The notes under the pieces were generated by a model. The model had not been told where the DNA came from. It searched no databases and worked only from the letters and a program-made list of their open reading frames with translations. Positions 8,695 through 14,931 of a DNA stretch of 19,564 nucleotides are shown piece after piece. The stretch is from Afipia sp. (GTDB taxonomy: Bacteria > Pseudomonadota > Alphaproteobacteria > Rhizobiales > Xanthobacteraceae). The position numbers were made by a program, and so were the translations under genes. The stretch is taken from the NCBI GenBank assembly GCA_026400415.1, contig JAPLPA010000361.1:1-19564 (forward strand), read 5' to 3'. Each line of letters starts with the position of its first letter. Within the stretch, counting starts at the first letter, position 1.

Positions 8695-9216
8695 TTAGTC
8701 AATTTGCGCTTGAGACGAAGATTCGACCTCGTCACGATTTGCCTCGCTCTTGCGTCGCGTGACCAGCAGGAGCTTCTCCGATGTCGCGCGCGCCTCGGGC
8801 GGCGACAACGGAGTTATCTTGCACGTGTCTGCATTTAGCCGCGTGATGGCAACCGCCGCGCTCTTGGCATTGGGAACGACGCCAATTTTGTTAATGCGTA
8901 TTTTGACCCATCGGGCACCAAAATCGACGAGAGCAACATTCGCTGCGTGCTCGGCCAGGGTCTCGATAAGATTGAAATGCCGGCTGATCGCAAGCTTTCT
9001 GAGAGCTTCTGCGAGACCAGCGTAGTCGATCGTGTCGCCAACTTGATCGCTTTGAAAGCAAACTTGAGTCGACAGCCCCACCTCAACATTGAGGGCCACG
9101 ATCTGCTTCTGAGCCTTTTCGTGTGGATAGACACCCACGAACGCCGGGATGCGAAGATCCTCAATGATCACGCGATCGCCTACGAGTGCCTCCGGAGCTG
9201 CAAGATAATCTTTCAT
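8695..9216 (-). CDS. Dihydroneopterin aldolase (FolB)-family enzyme of the microcompartment operon
   Basis: FolB cleaves 7,8-dihydroneopterin by retro-aldol to 6-hydroxymethyl-dihydropterin plus glycolaldehyde in folate synthesis. The core (about 13-127) keeps the family's catalytic set: Glu33 in VGVYPHEKAQKQ, Tyr65 in TIDYAGL, Glu85 in FNLIETLAEH, and Lys110 in RINKIGVVPNAKSA. Members are usually about 120 residues; this one has a 45-residue polar, Ser/Glu/Arg-rich tail. I chose ATG 9216 because it follows the preceding stop by one base (TGACATG), giving tight coupling; an open frame to 9339 upstream lies wholly inside the previous gene. Its place at the end of a BMC operon, away from folK or folP, suggests a role as aldehyde-producing cargo or in cofactor supply rather than routine folate synthesis. 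That is inference. Confidence 0.85.
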   Translation of the reverse strand: MKDYLAAPEALVGDRVIIEDLRIPAFVGVYPHEKAQKQIVALNVEVGLSTQVCFQSDQVGDTIDYAGLAEALRKLAISRHFNLIETLAEHAANVALVDFGARWVKIRINKIGVVPNAKSAAVAITRLNADTCKITPLSPPEARATSEKLLLVTRRKSEANRDEVESSSQAQID

Positions 9217-9217
9217 G

Positions 9218-9634
9218 TCAAGTCCGATCCGTTGAGAACTCAGCAAACACACGCCGAATGACCGTAGGCAATAATGCCGCCGCTTTGCGGTCTCCCAGAC
9301 GTAAGTCTTTAAAAACCTCTGAAGCAGCTTCGACCACACGTCGATTTAAGCCTTCCGGCAACGTCTTCAGTGCTGGAGGTTGAGCAGCTGAAGGAGGGGG
9401 TGGAGGCGTAACACGGACGATGCTTTGGGTGGGACGCTCCGCGACTGGCGCACGGCTCTGAACGCCAACGCCTTCAAAACGAATCGAATGTTTCTGCGCT
9501 AATTCGCGGGCTTCATCCGTTACAGTACAATTCTCCGGAATACTGATGCTGCTTTCATCGTGAAGCATCGCGGAACTCACATCAGAAGCGGTGATAAACT
9601 GTCTCGAAAGAATCCTTTCAGCCCGGTTAGACAT
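9218..9634 (-). CDS. BMC-associated small protein B (138 aa), related to its upstream neighbour
   Basis: Function unknown. Residues 12-54 form a small domain (FITASDVSSAM...ISIPENCTVTDEARELAQKHSIRF) that matches the same region of the neighbouring 138-residue protein and resembles the short N-terminal module seen in EutT-type BMC proteins. A proline-rich linker follows (about 62-92, with a run of five prolines), then a basic, amphipathic C-terminal helix (about 94-133, ending LLPTVIRRVFAEF). Such short terminal helices often tether cargo to BMC shells. The ATG lies two bases after the upstream stop (TAAAAATG) and its own stop is one base before the folB-like ATG, so all three genes are translationally coupled. 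An adaptor or scaffold role is inferred. Confidence 0.75.
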   Translation of the reverse strand: MSNRAERILSRQFITASDVSSAMLHDESSISIPENCTVTDEARELAQKHSIRFEGVGVQSRAPVAERPTQSIVRVTPPPPPSAAQPPALKTLPEGLNRRVVEAASEVFKDLRLGDRKAAALLPTVIRRVFAEFSTDRT

Positions 9635-9636
9635 TT

Positions 9637-10053
9637 TTAGTCTCCCTTTGCGATAGCTGCCAACTTTCGGCGGTTGGAACGGATTGCATCAACGACCGCT
9701 TGCAGCAATGGATCCTCTGCGATCACGCGACGGGATTGGGTAGCGAGTGAATTGACTTCTTTCGCGGTGATCTTCGTTGGCGCAGTCGGGTTATTTCTAC
9801 TTGCTGCAGCGGCTTCCGAAGGCACCGATACTTGAGGCGGTTGGTTTCGGCTTTCGGATTCTGGCGGGGTCTGCGGCTGCTTGATAACTAAGCCCAGGTC
9901 GTGGGCCTTTTCTTTCGCGGCATCCGTGATGACCAAGCCATTGACTTGAACAATTTCTCGCGCTCCGGCTGCCGCCAAGTCCTCAACTTCGCGTTCAGTA
10001 AGAAAGCGCTTTGCAGTAAAGAGCCGTTCCTGAGAAGGACGGAAATAAGCCAT
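9637..10053 (-). CDS. BMC-associated small protein A (138 aa)
   Basis: Function unknown. Residues 17-57 (RFLTEREVEDLAAAGAREIV...VNGLVITDAAKEKAHDLGLVI) form a compact domain shared with the following 138-residue protein and similar to the short module at the N-terminus of EutT-like proteins. It is joined by a Pro/Ser/Asn-rich linker (58-93) to a C-terminal helical segment (94-136, containing PLLQAVVDAIRSNRRKLAAIAK) that looks like an encapsulation peptide. The start ATG 10053 has GAGG nine bases upstream; the aldehyde dehydrogenase ends 14 bases earlier and the next gene starts two bases after this stop. The placement between the dehydrogenase and the FolB-like enzyme suggests it packages or links cargo. 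No catalytic motif is visible. Confidence 0.75.
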   Translation of the reverse strand: MAYFRPSQERLFTAKRFLTEREVEDLAAAGAREIVQVNGLVITDAAKEKAHDLGLVIKQPQTPPESESRNQPPQVSVPSEAAAASRNNPTAPTKITAKEVNSLATQSRRVIAEDPLLQAVVDAIRSNRRKLAAIAKGD

Positions 10054-10067
10054 TTGCTCTGCGCCTC

Positions 10068-11540
10068 TTAGGCTTCAACAGGAGTGCGTGCCAGTCGCGC
10101 CATGACGCGCGCGACAATCTCATCGACGGTCGGCTCCAGACCGGCAGACGTACCCTCAGGCACCATAGGACTTGACGAAACGATGTGAGGCTTGAGTTCC
10201 CACGCAACGCGCTTGCGATTTATGAGATGCGTAACCGTTATATTGTCCCCGACAATGGCTCCGCCGATTCCTCCCGTACCAAGTGTGAGCGACGGAGCAA
10301 ATCCGCAGGTGTAGCCAATACTACCCAGCGTCGACACAGAATTTACGACTATGCGAAACGCTGGAAGTTGCGCTGCCATCTGTTCAACTTGCGGCACGTT
10401 CCGCGAATGAATGACTGCTGAATGCCCGTCCCCACCAAAGCGAAGTATTTGTACGCACAAGTCAGTTCCGCGTTGCACATCCGGTGCAATCGCAAATCCC
10501 AACACAGATGTTAACTTCTCACGGGAGAGCGGAAAGTCCTTTCCGACTCCTGCGATCGGCACCACGAGAACACGAGTGCCGGCGGGGATTTTTAAATCAA
10601 TAAGACTTGCTAGCGCCGCAGCTGTCTGGCCGACGGACTTTACGTTCATGCCGCCGTCTGGATGAAACAGCACGGATGCTAATTTGTGATGATAAGCCTC
10701 AGGCACCCAATACGCGCCTTGCGCTTCCATACGGCTGCGCAATTCAGCAGCGATCGGCTCGTCGGCTACGACCGTTTGTTCTGTCGCGCAGATCAAACTG
10801 CAATCGAACGACTTGCTATTGACGAGGTCTCTTGCAGCTTTCTCGATGTCGGCACTGCGATCGACCCATGCGGGAACGTTGCCCGGACCTACCCCATAGG
10901 CTGGCTTGCCCGTACTGTGGGCGGCGCGAACCATCGGCCCACCGCCAGTGGCAAGAATCACATTGACAGCGTGGTGACGCAACAGCTCCTGAGTTCCCGA
11001 ATATGACGAGCCGTCGAGACAGCTGATTAAGCCGGGAGGCGCGCCGGCGGCTTCCGCAGCCTGCGCAATGATATTCATGGTTTCGGCAGTACATTTTGCG
11101 GCAGACGGGTGCGGCGACACGACAATGCCATTTCGCCCTTTCAGAGCGATCAATGCTTTGAAAATTGCTGTCGAGGTCGGATTCGTCGATGGCGTGAGCG
11201 CCGCCACTACGCCCATGGGCTCTGCAATAACGACCATCTTTTTTTCTTCGTCGCGTTCAATGACGCCAACCGTAGGGACGTTACGAATTGACTCCCAAAC
11301 GTTGCGCGCGGCGAATTCGTTCTTCAAAACTTTATGCTCAGGATTCCCGTAGCCCGTTTCCTGGTGTGCCATTTCGGCAAGGCGGCGCGCAGCACTAAAT
11401 GCCGCCTTGGACGCAGCCGCACACACGGCGTCTACGGTCGCTGCCGTTGCTTTAGCAAATTCGCGTTGCGCTTCACGACATCGATCAGCCAAATGCCTCG
11501 CTTGCTGGACAGCCTTCAAGTCCTTGTCAAAGTTTGTCAT
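10068..11540 (-). CDS. CoA-acylating aldehyde dehydrogenase (EutE/PduP-like), microcompartment cargo
   Basis: A 490-residue aldehyde dehydrogenase of the acylating class, which oxidises an aldehyde to its acyl-CoA with NAD+. Visible landmarks are the cofactor segment TPSTNPTSTAIFKAL (116-130), ATGGGPMVRAAHSTGKPA (197-213), GVGPGNVPAWVD (216-227), catalytic Cys251 in SLICATEQTVV, and VGDNITVTHLINRKRVA near the C-terminus. The last 35 residues, after a Ser/Pro-rich linker, form an amphipathic helix (TVDEIVARVMARLAR) typical of BMC encapsulation peptides. ATG 11540 overlaps the BMC-P stop by four bases (ATGA). It is the only recognisable core metabolosome enzyme here; no alcohol dehydrogenase or PduL-type phosphotransacylase accompanies it. 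The aldehyde chain length cannot be deduced from sequence alone. Confidence 0.93.
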   Translation of the reverse strand: MTNFDKDLKAVQQARHLADRCREAQREFAKATAATVDAVCAAASKAAFSAARRLAEMAHQETGYGNPEHKVLKNEFAARNVWESIRNVPTVGVIERDEEKKMVVIAEPMGVVAALTPSTNPTSTAIFKALIALKGRNGIVVSPHPSAAKCTAETMNIIAQAAEAAGAPPGLISCLDGSSYSGTQELLRHHAVNVILATGGGPMVRAAHSTGKPAYGVGPGNVPAWVDRSADIEKAARDLVNSKSFDCSLICATEQTVVADEPIAAELRSRMEAQGAYWVPEAYHHKLASVLFHPDGGMNVKSVGQTAAALASLIDLKIPAGTRVLVVPIAGVGKDFPLSREKLTSVLGFAIAPDVQRGTDLCVQILRFGGDGHSAVIHSRNVPQVEQMAAQLPAFRIVVNSVSTLGSIGYTCGFAPSLTLGTGGIGGAIVGDNITVTHLINRKRVAWELKPHIVSSSPMVPEGTSAGLEPTVDEIVARVMARLARTPVEA

Positions 11541-11839
11541 GCATTTGTTTCCGACTTGGCGAATGTCAGCTTGCCGCTAACAGCGGTGGAATCAACGATG
11601 CCGATGATTGTCGCGTCCACGGGAGCTGAACGCGTTCCGTCGGTCTCGCGGGCAGCACTGCCTAACGCAACGAGGACAATTTCGCCTTCACCTGCACCGA
11701 CAGTATCAACAGCTACGAAAGATTCTCCCGTTGGCTTTCCATCGTGCGAGGACCGCCTCACGAGCAATAGTTTACGACTGTGAAGCCGTTCGTGCTTCAC
11801 AGTCGATACGACCGTTCCGATCGTTCTGCAGATTAGCAT
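11537..11839 (-). CDS. BMC-P pentameric vertex protein (EutN/CcmL family)
   Basis: A 100-residue shell protein that caps the vertices of the icosahedral compartment. The EutN/CcmL beta-barrel pattern is plain: an initial strand MLICRTIGTVVSTVKHERLH, then RKLLLVR, then VAVDTVGAGEGEIVLVALGSAAR, and the closing strand ATIIGIVDSTAV. Length is standard. The start ATG 11839 follows AGGAG at seven bases; that ribosome site overlaps the TAG stop of the BMC-T gene. The stop overlaps the dehydrogenase ATG. Its presence shows the locus can close a full shell rather than only sheets or tubes. Confidence 0.95.
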   Translation of the reverse strand: MLICRTIGTVVSTVKHERLHSRKLLLVRRSSHDGKPTGESFVAVDTVGAGEGEIVLVALGSAARETDGTRSAPVDATIIGIVDSTAVSGKLTFAKSETNA

Positions 11840-11854
11840 TCGCGGCTCCTAGTT

Positions 11855-12487
11855 CTATTTTTCAACGCCAGTGATCGCCTCAATAGCCGCGACAGACGCA
11901 AGCTGCGCAGTGCGGGCCTCCGCTTCAGTGCCCGCCATGAAAAGCCGGCCGAACCGCCCGACATCTCGCAAATCAACAAGGCGCACGTTGGCCGACTTCT
12001 CAGCCTCGTTTGCCGCTATGTCGACGTACGCCGCTGGCGTCACCTCAAGGACAAAAAGTGACTCTCCGGGAACGAGCATACTGCCTCTGCGCGAGCGGTT
12101 GATCAGCTGCGCCTGATAAGGAGACACATTAGTAATAACCTGAACGGACGCTACCTTGGGTCGGATCCGATCTTCCTCCTTCATGCCCAAGCGCTCCAAA
12201 ATGGTGCGCCCAGCTTCGCGGACCGACTCTTGCGACTCCGAGTGCACTTCGAGGACACCGAATTCGCGTTCGACGATCTGCACCCCAGGCTTCACATCCG
12301 TCGCCTTCAGGGCTATGTCTACGACGCGAAACACCTCGTTACCCGGAGCGACCTCGACATAGAGTTGCGCCATACCGGCTACCGGAATATCGCCAGAGGT
12401 CACCGTGCCGAAGTACGCGGCATATTGCGGTTGCATCCGGTCGATAAAGAAGTACGCGCGCAATTGCACGCTATTGGGCTCGGACAT
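11855..12487 (-). CDS. BMC-T tandem-domain shell protein
   Basis: A 210-residue protein with two fused BMC domains, about 8-100 (LRAYFFIDRMQPQYAAYFGT... to the helix EAGRTILERLGM) and 108-206 (VASVQVITNVSPYQAQLINR... to AQLASVAAIEAITG). Each carries the strand/helix order of a BMC fold with the helix containing VDIALKAT or DIAANEAEKSA. The order of elements suggests circular permutation, as in trimers with large, possibly gated pores that pass bulky cofactors or substrates; that is inferred from the pattern. The ribosome site AAGGAGG lies four bases before ATG 12487 and overlaps the TAA of the BMC-H gene nine bases upstream. It is the only tandem shell protein in the window. Confidence 0.93.
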   Translation of the reverse strand: MSEPNSVQLRAYFFIDRMQPQYAAYFGTVTSGDIPVAGMAQLYVEVAPGNEVFRVVDIALKATDVKPGVQIVEREFGVLEVHSESQESVREAGRTILERLGMKEEDRIRPKVASVQVITNVSPYQAQLINRSRRGSMLVPGESLFVLEVTPAAYVDIAANEAEKSANVRLVDLRDVGRFGRLFMAGTEAEARTAQLASVAAIEAITGVEK

Positions 12488-12496
12488 GTAGCCTCC

Positions 12497-12814
12497 TTAC
12501 TTGAGCTGGCGACGTTCCTGCGGACCATCAGCGGATGGTGACGGCAAGATCACATGCAGATCGCTGTGCGGACGTGGGATCACGTGCACAGAGATGAGTT
12601 CGCCAACACGCTTCGCTGCTGCGGCACCCGCATCGGTAGCTGCTTTAACCGCGCCGACGTCACCGCGAACCATGATCGTGCAGAACCCGCCGCCAATGAG
12701 TTCTTTGCCGATCAACTGTACGTTGGCCGCCTTGACCATCGCATCCGCCGCCTCGATTGATCCGACAAAGCCGCGAGTTTCAACAAGACCCAGTGCAATA
12801 TTATCGATTGCCAT
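12497..12814 (-). CDS. BMC-H hexameric shell protein
   Basis: A 105-residue single-domain BMC protein forming the hexagonal tiles of the shell facets. Hallmarks are ALGLVETRGFVGSIEAADAM at the N-terminus, the pore-lining turn ELIGGGFCTIMVRGDVGAV, AATDAGAAAAKRVGE and SVHVIPRPH. The pore turn reads GGGFC, placing an aromatic and a cysteine next to the glycine lining, which could shape selectivity. ATG 12814 has a repeated purine-rich ribosome site (AAGGAAGGAAAAGGAAG), likely the strongest in the operon, fitting the high copy number of hexamers. It lies 60 bases after the PanB-like stop, a gap with a small GC hairpin (CGCC-TGA-GGCG). Confidence 0.96.
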   Translation of the reverse strand: MAIDNIALGLVETRGFVGSIEAADAMVKAANVQLIGKELIGGGFCTIMVRGDVGAVKAATDAGAAAAKRVGELISVHVIPRPHSDLHVILPSPSADGPQERRQLK

Positions 12815-12874
12815 ACTTCCTTTTCCTTCCTTGGTGATGAGTTGTTAGCCGCCTCAGGCGAACCACTTCTAAGT

Positions 12875-13765
12875 TTAGTTAGTGGTAGTACTTTCGGTTG
12901 CTTGGTTGAGCCGCGCCACGATATCGCCCAGCTTTTCATCGCCGATCGAAATTGTGTGAGCGGAACCAGGAAATGCAGATGTCTCAACGTTCTGCTTAAA
13001 CAGTCGGAATCCATCGCGCGCGGCATCGTCCAGCGCAGCAAATTGTTGCACGAATTTCGGTGTGAACTTCTCGAACAGTCCCAACATGTCTTGGGTGACA
13101 AGGCCTTGGCCGTCGCAATAGGCGCCCGCACCAATTCCAATCGTCGGTATGGGGACGAGTTCTGTGATAGCTGCCGCTATTCGATCTGGAATGCATTCGA
13201 GCACAAGCGCGAATGCTCCAGCATCCGACAGCGTGAGCGCGTCATTAATGATTGCGATCGCCGAATCTGCGTCTTGCGCGGGGGCGCGATAGCTTCCGGT
13301 TCGCGCCGCGAGTGCCCTCGTTAAACCAACATGAGCAATCACCGCGATGCCAGCTGTTGTGAGAGCGCGCACTATCGGAGCGAGCTCGGCCCCTCCCTCG
13401 ATCTCTACGGCTTCAGCGCCGCCATCGCGAACCAAACGGCCAGCGTTTTTAATGGCTTCTTCTGGGGTGGTGTATGACAGAAAAGGAAGTGACGCGAGTA
13501 CAAGACTGGACGACACTGCGCGCCGCACCGCACGCGTGTGGTACACAACTTCATCTACAGTTACCGACAGCGTATTTTCACATCCCATTCCAACGCTTGC
13601 GAACGCATCGCTGACAAACACGATGTCAATTCCCGCCTGATCGGCACACGAGGCGAAAGGAAAATCGTAGGCGGTCACGAGTGTGATCAGATCGCCTCCA
13701 TTTTTCCGAGAACGGATAGCTGCGGGCGTGATCTTCCGGCGACTTTTTGTTTGTTCGGCGGCCAT
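12875..13765 (-). CDS. PanB-like (ketopantoate hydroxymethyltransferase family) enzyme with altered active site, paralogue 1
   Basis: A 296-residue (beta/alpha)8 protein clearly related to PanB, which transfers a hydroxymethyl group from methylene-tetrahydrofolate to a 2-oxo acid. Family blocks are in order: LITLVTAYDFPFAS (26-39), TLSVTVDEVVYHTRAVRR (65-82), LPFLSYTTPEEA, GGAELAP, LVLECIP and IPTIGIGAGAYCDGQ. Against E. coli PanB it keeps Asp45 (here D53), Glu114 (E123), His136 (H145) and Glu181 (E190). The Mg ligand Asp84 is Ser92 (ASLPF) and the substrate-binding Lys112 is Glu121 (VEIEGG). Those changes argue against ordinary pantothenate synthesis. It is the first gene of the BMC operon. 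ATG 13765 is preferred over a TTG at 13780; neither has a good ribosome site. Confidence 0.88.
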   Translation of the reverse strand: MAAEQTKSRRKITPAAIRSRKNGGDLITLVTAYDFPFASCADQAGIDIVFVSDAFASVGMGCENTLSVTVDEVVYHTRAVRRAVSSSLVLASLPFLSYTTPEEAIKNAGRLVRDGGAEAVEIEGGAELAPIVRALTTAGIAVIAHVGLTRALAARTGSYRAPAQDADSAIAIINDALTLSDAGAFALVLECIPDRIAAAITELVPIPTIGIGAGAYCDGQGLVTQDMLGLFEKFTPKFVQQFAALDDAARDGFRLFKQNVETSAFPGSAHTISIGDEKLGDIVARLNQATESTTTN

Positions 13766-13983
13766 AACTTTTATTTTCAACCCTGCGAGAAGTTGGAAGA
13801 GAAGTTTCGCAAGGCTTAGCAGCGCAAAACGAAGTCGCCCAATGCATTTGTAAATCGATTTCGTTGCGCGGTGTGCAAGTTAGGTTTCATTGCGCGGGCT
13901 GCATTATATCTTCGTGCACAATGCATTGGAGCAGCTGGCGCGCGGATGCTATTCAGTTCGTATCCTTCACTGGAGATGATTTC
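13766..13983. promoter_or_regulatory. Divergent promoter region between the two PanB-like genes
   Basis: A 218-base non-coding segment separating the leftward BMC operon from the rightward PanB-like/MTHFR operon, so both promoters must lie here. It contains an inverted pair CCAATGCATT (13839-13848) and AATGCATTGG (13920-13929), and a 13-base direct repeat TTTCRTTGCGCGG at 13859 and 13885. A -10-like TATATC occurs on the plus strand near 13904-13910. The plus-strand gene has GGAG nine bases before its ATG. One regulator, perhaps the LysR protein encoded at 16465-17406, could control both directions; this is inference. Confidence 0.65.
13859..13897 (+). repeat. Two direct repeats TTTC(G/A)TTGCGCGG, 26 bp apart
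   Basis: Copies at 13859-13871 and 13885-13897 match in 12 of 13 bases, with a start-to-start distance of 26 bases, about two and a half helical turns. They lie in the centre of the divergent promoter region, flanked by the AATGCATT inverted pair. This is candidate operator architecture; the binding protein is unknown. Confidence 0.6.
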
Positions 13984-14859
13984 ATGAGTGCAGCTGCAGC
14001 AAAGCGTCGCAAAGTCACAGTCAAAAATATTTTGGATAAGAAGGCTAGGAAAGAGCCTATCGTCGCGATTGGCGTCTACGACTCTCCAATGGCGGCTATT
14101 TCTGATGAGATTGGCTTTGACATGCTGATCAATGGTAATGCTGGGCCGATGTCCCTTCTCGGGCATCAAACTCCAATCACTGTTCGCTTTGAAGAGCAGC
14201 TAATTCTGACGCAGGCAGTAAGTCGCGTAACCAAGTACGGCATGGTCGTGGGGCATATGCCTTATATGACGTATCACTTCTCTACCGAAGACGCGATTCG
14301 TAACGCGACCCGCCTGATCGCAGAAGGTGGAGCCGACGCTGTAAAGTGCGAAGGCAACAAACATACAGCCAAGACGGTAGCTGAGATTGTACAGGCTGGC
14401 ATTCCTGTCATGGGACATATGGGCATGCAAGCCTCGCGGAAATTGGAGCAGAGCGGGTTCGGATTTAAGGGACGCACTGCCGGTGAGGCTGCAAAAATCG
14501 TCGAAGATACGCGGGCCTTCGTCGAGGCCGGTGCGTTCGCGGTTATCATTGAATATGTGCCGCAAGAAATTACGCAGTATCTCGCCAAAACGCTTCCGAT
14601 TCCCGTCATCAGTGTTGGCGGGGGCGCTTCGCCGGACGGCATGTATCTTATTAGCGGTGACGCAGTTGGTTACAGCGCCTTTCCGCGGCCAAAACATGAA
14701 GGTAGTTTTGTCGACGTACGTCCGATGATTCAGCAGGGCTTGCGCCAGTACAAAGACGAGGTCTTGTCGAAGAAGTATCCATACGAGGAATTCGTGCAGC
14801 ACATGACGCCGCAAGAACACGACAAGTTCCTCGAAATAGTCGGCAAAACGGCCGCCTAA
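13984..14859 (+). CDS. PanB-like enzyme with altered active site, paralogue 2
   Basis: A 291-residue PanB/PEP-mutase-superfamily (beta/alpha)8 protein, distant from paralogue 1. Recognisable blocks: PIVAIGVYDSPMAA (25-38), FEEQLILTQAVSRV, MPYMTYHFSTEDAIRNATRL, GADAVKCEGN, MGHMGM, AGAFAVIIEYVP and PIPVISVGGGASPDGM. By alignment to E. coli PanB, Lys112 (K121), Glu114 (E123), His136 (H145) and Glu181 (E190) are kept, but the Mg ligands Asp45 and Asp84 are Gly51 and His91, and Ser46 is Asn52. Metal binding and substrate must therefore differ. ATG 13984 has GGAG nine bases upstream; the frame is open 40 codons further back without support. It is the first gene of the rightward operon, followed 72 bases later by the MTHFR-like gene. 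Confidence 0.82.
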   Translation: MSAAAAKRRKVTVKNILDKKARKEPIVAIGVYDSPMAAISDEIGFDMLINGNAGPMSLLGHQTPITVRFEEQLILTQAVSRVTKYGMVVGHMPYMTYHFSTEDAIRNATRLIAEGGADAVKCEGNKHTAKTVAEIVQAGIPVMGHMGMQASRKLEQSGFGFKGRTAGEAAKIVEDTRAFVEAGAFAVIIEYVPQEITQYLAKTLPIPVISVGGGASPDGMYLISGDAVGYSAFPRPKHEGSFVDVRPMIQQGLRQYKDEVLSKKYPYEEFVQHMTPQEHDKFLEIVGKTAA

Positions 14860-14931
14860 CGCCAGAAGAGGCTTCGCGGTGGAAATCGACAAAGCACATT
14901 GGGCGAGCAGCAATCTATGGAGACGTCGCCA

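Noticed and set aside
11537..12814. Carboxysome
   Set aside because: Shell families are compatible, but there is no RuBisCO, carbonic anhydrase or CsoS2/CcmM; the aldehyde dehydrogenase marks a metabolosome.
12846..12860. Small hairpin CGCC-TGA-GGCG between the PanB-like and BMC-H genes as a terminator
   Set aside because: Only four base pairs and no T-run; the operon most likely continues through it.
12842..13324. 160-codon plus-strand open frame over PanB-like paralogue 1
   Set aside because: Antisense to conserved PanB blocks; no family pattern.
13864..13983. N-terminal extension of PanB-like paralogue 2
   Set aside because: The 40 extra codons read through the divergent promoter with its repeats and show no conserved pattern; ATG 13984 has a proper ribosome site.
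12875..14859. Ordinary pantothenate synthesis genes (panB pair)
   Set aside because: Both proteins lack key PanB residues, and no panC, panD or panE is nearby.
14200..14913. 237-codon minus-strand open frame over PanB-like paralogue 2
   Set aside because: Antisense to a clear PanB-family gene; its composition (many Cys, His, Arg) is typical of a shadow frame.
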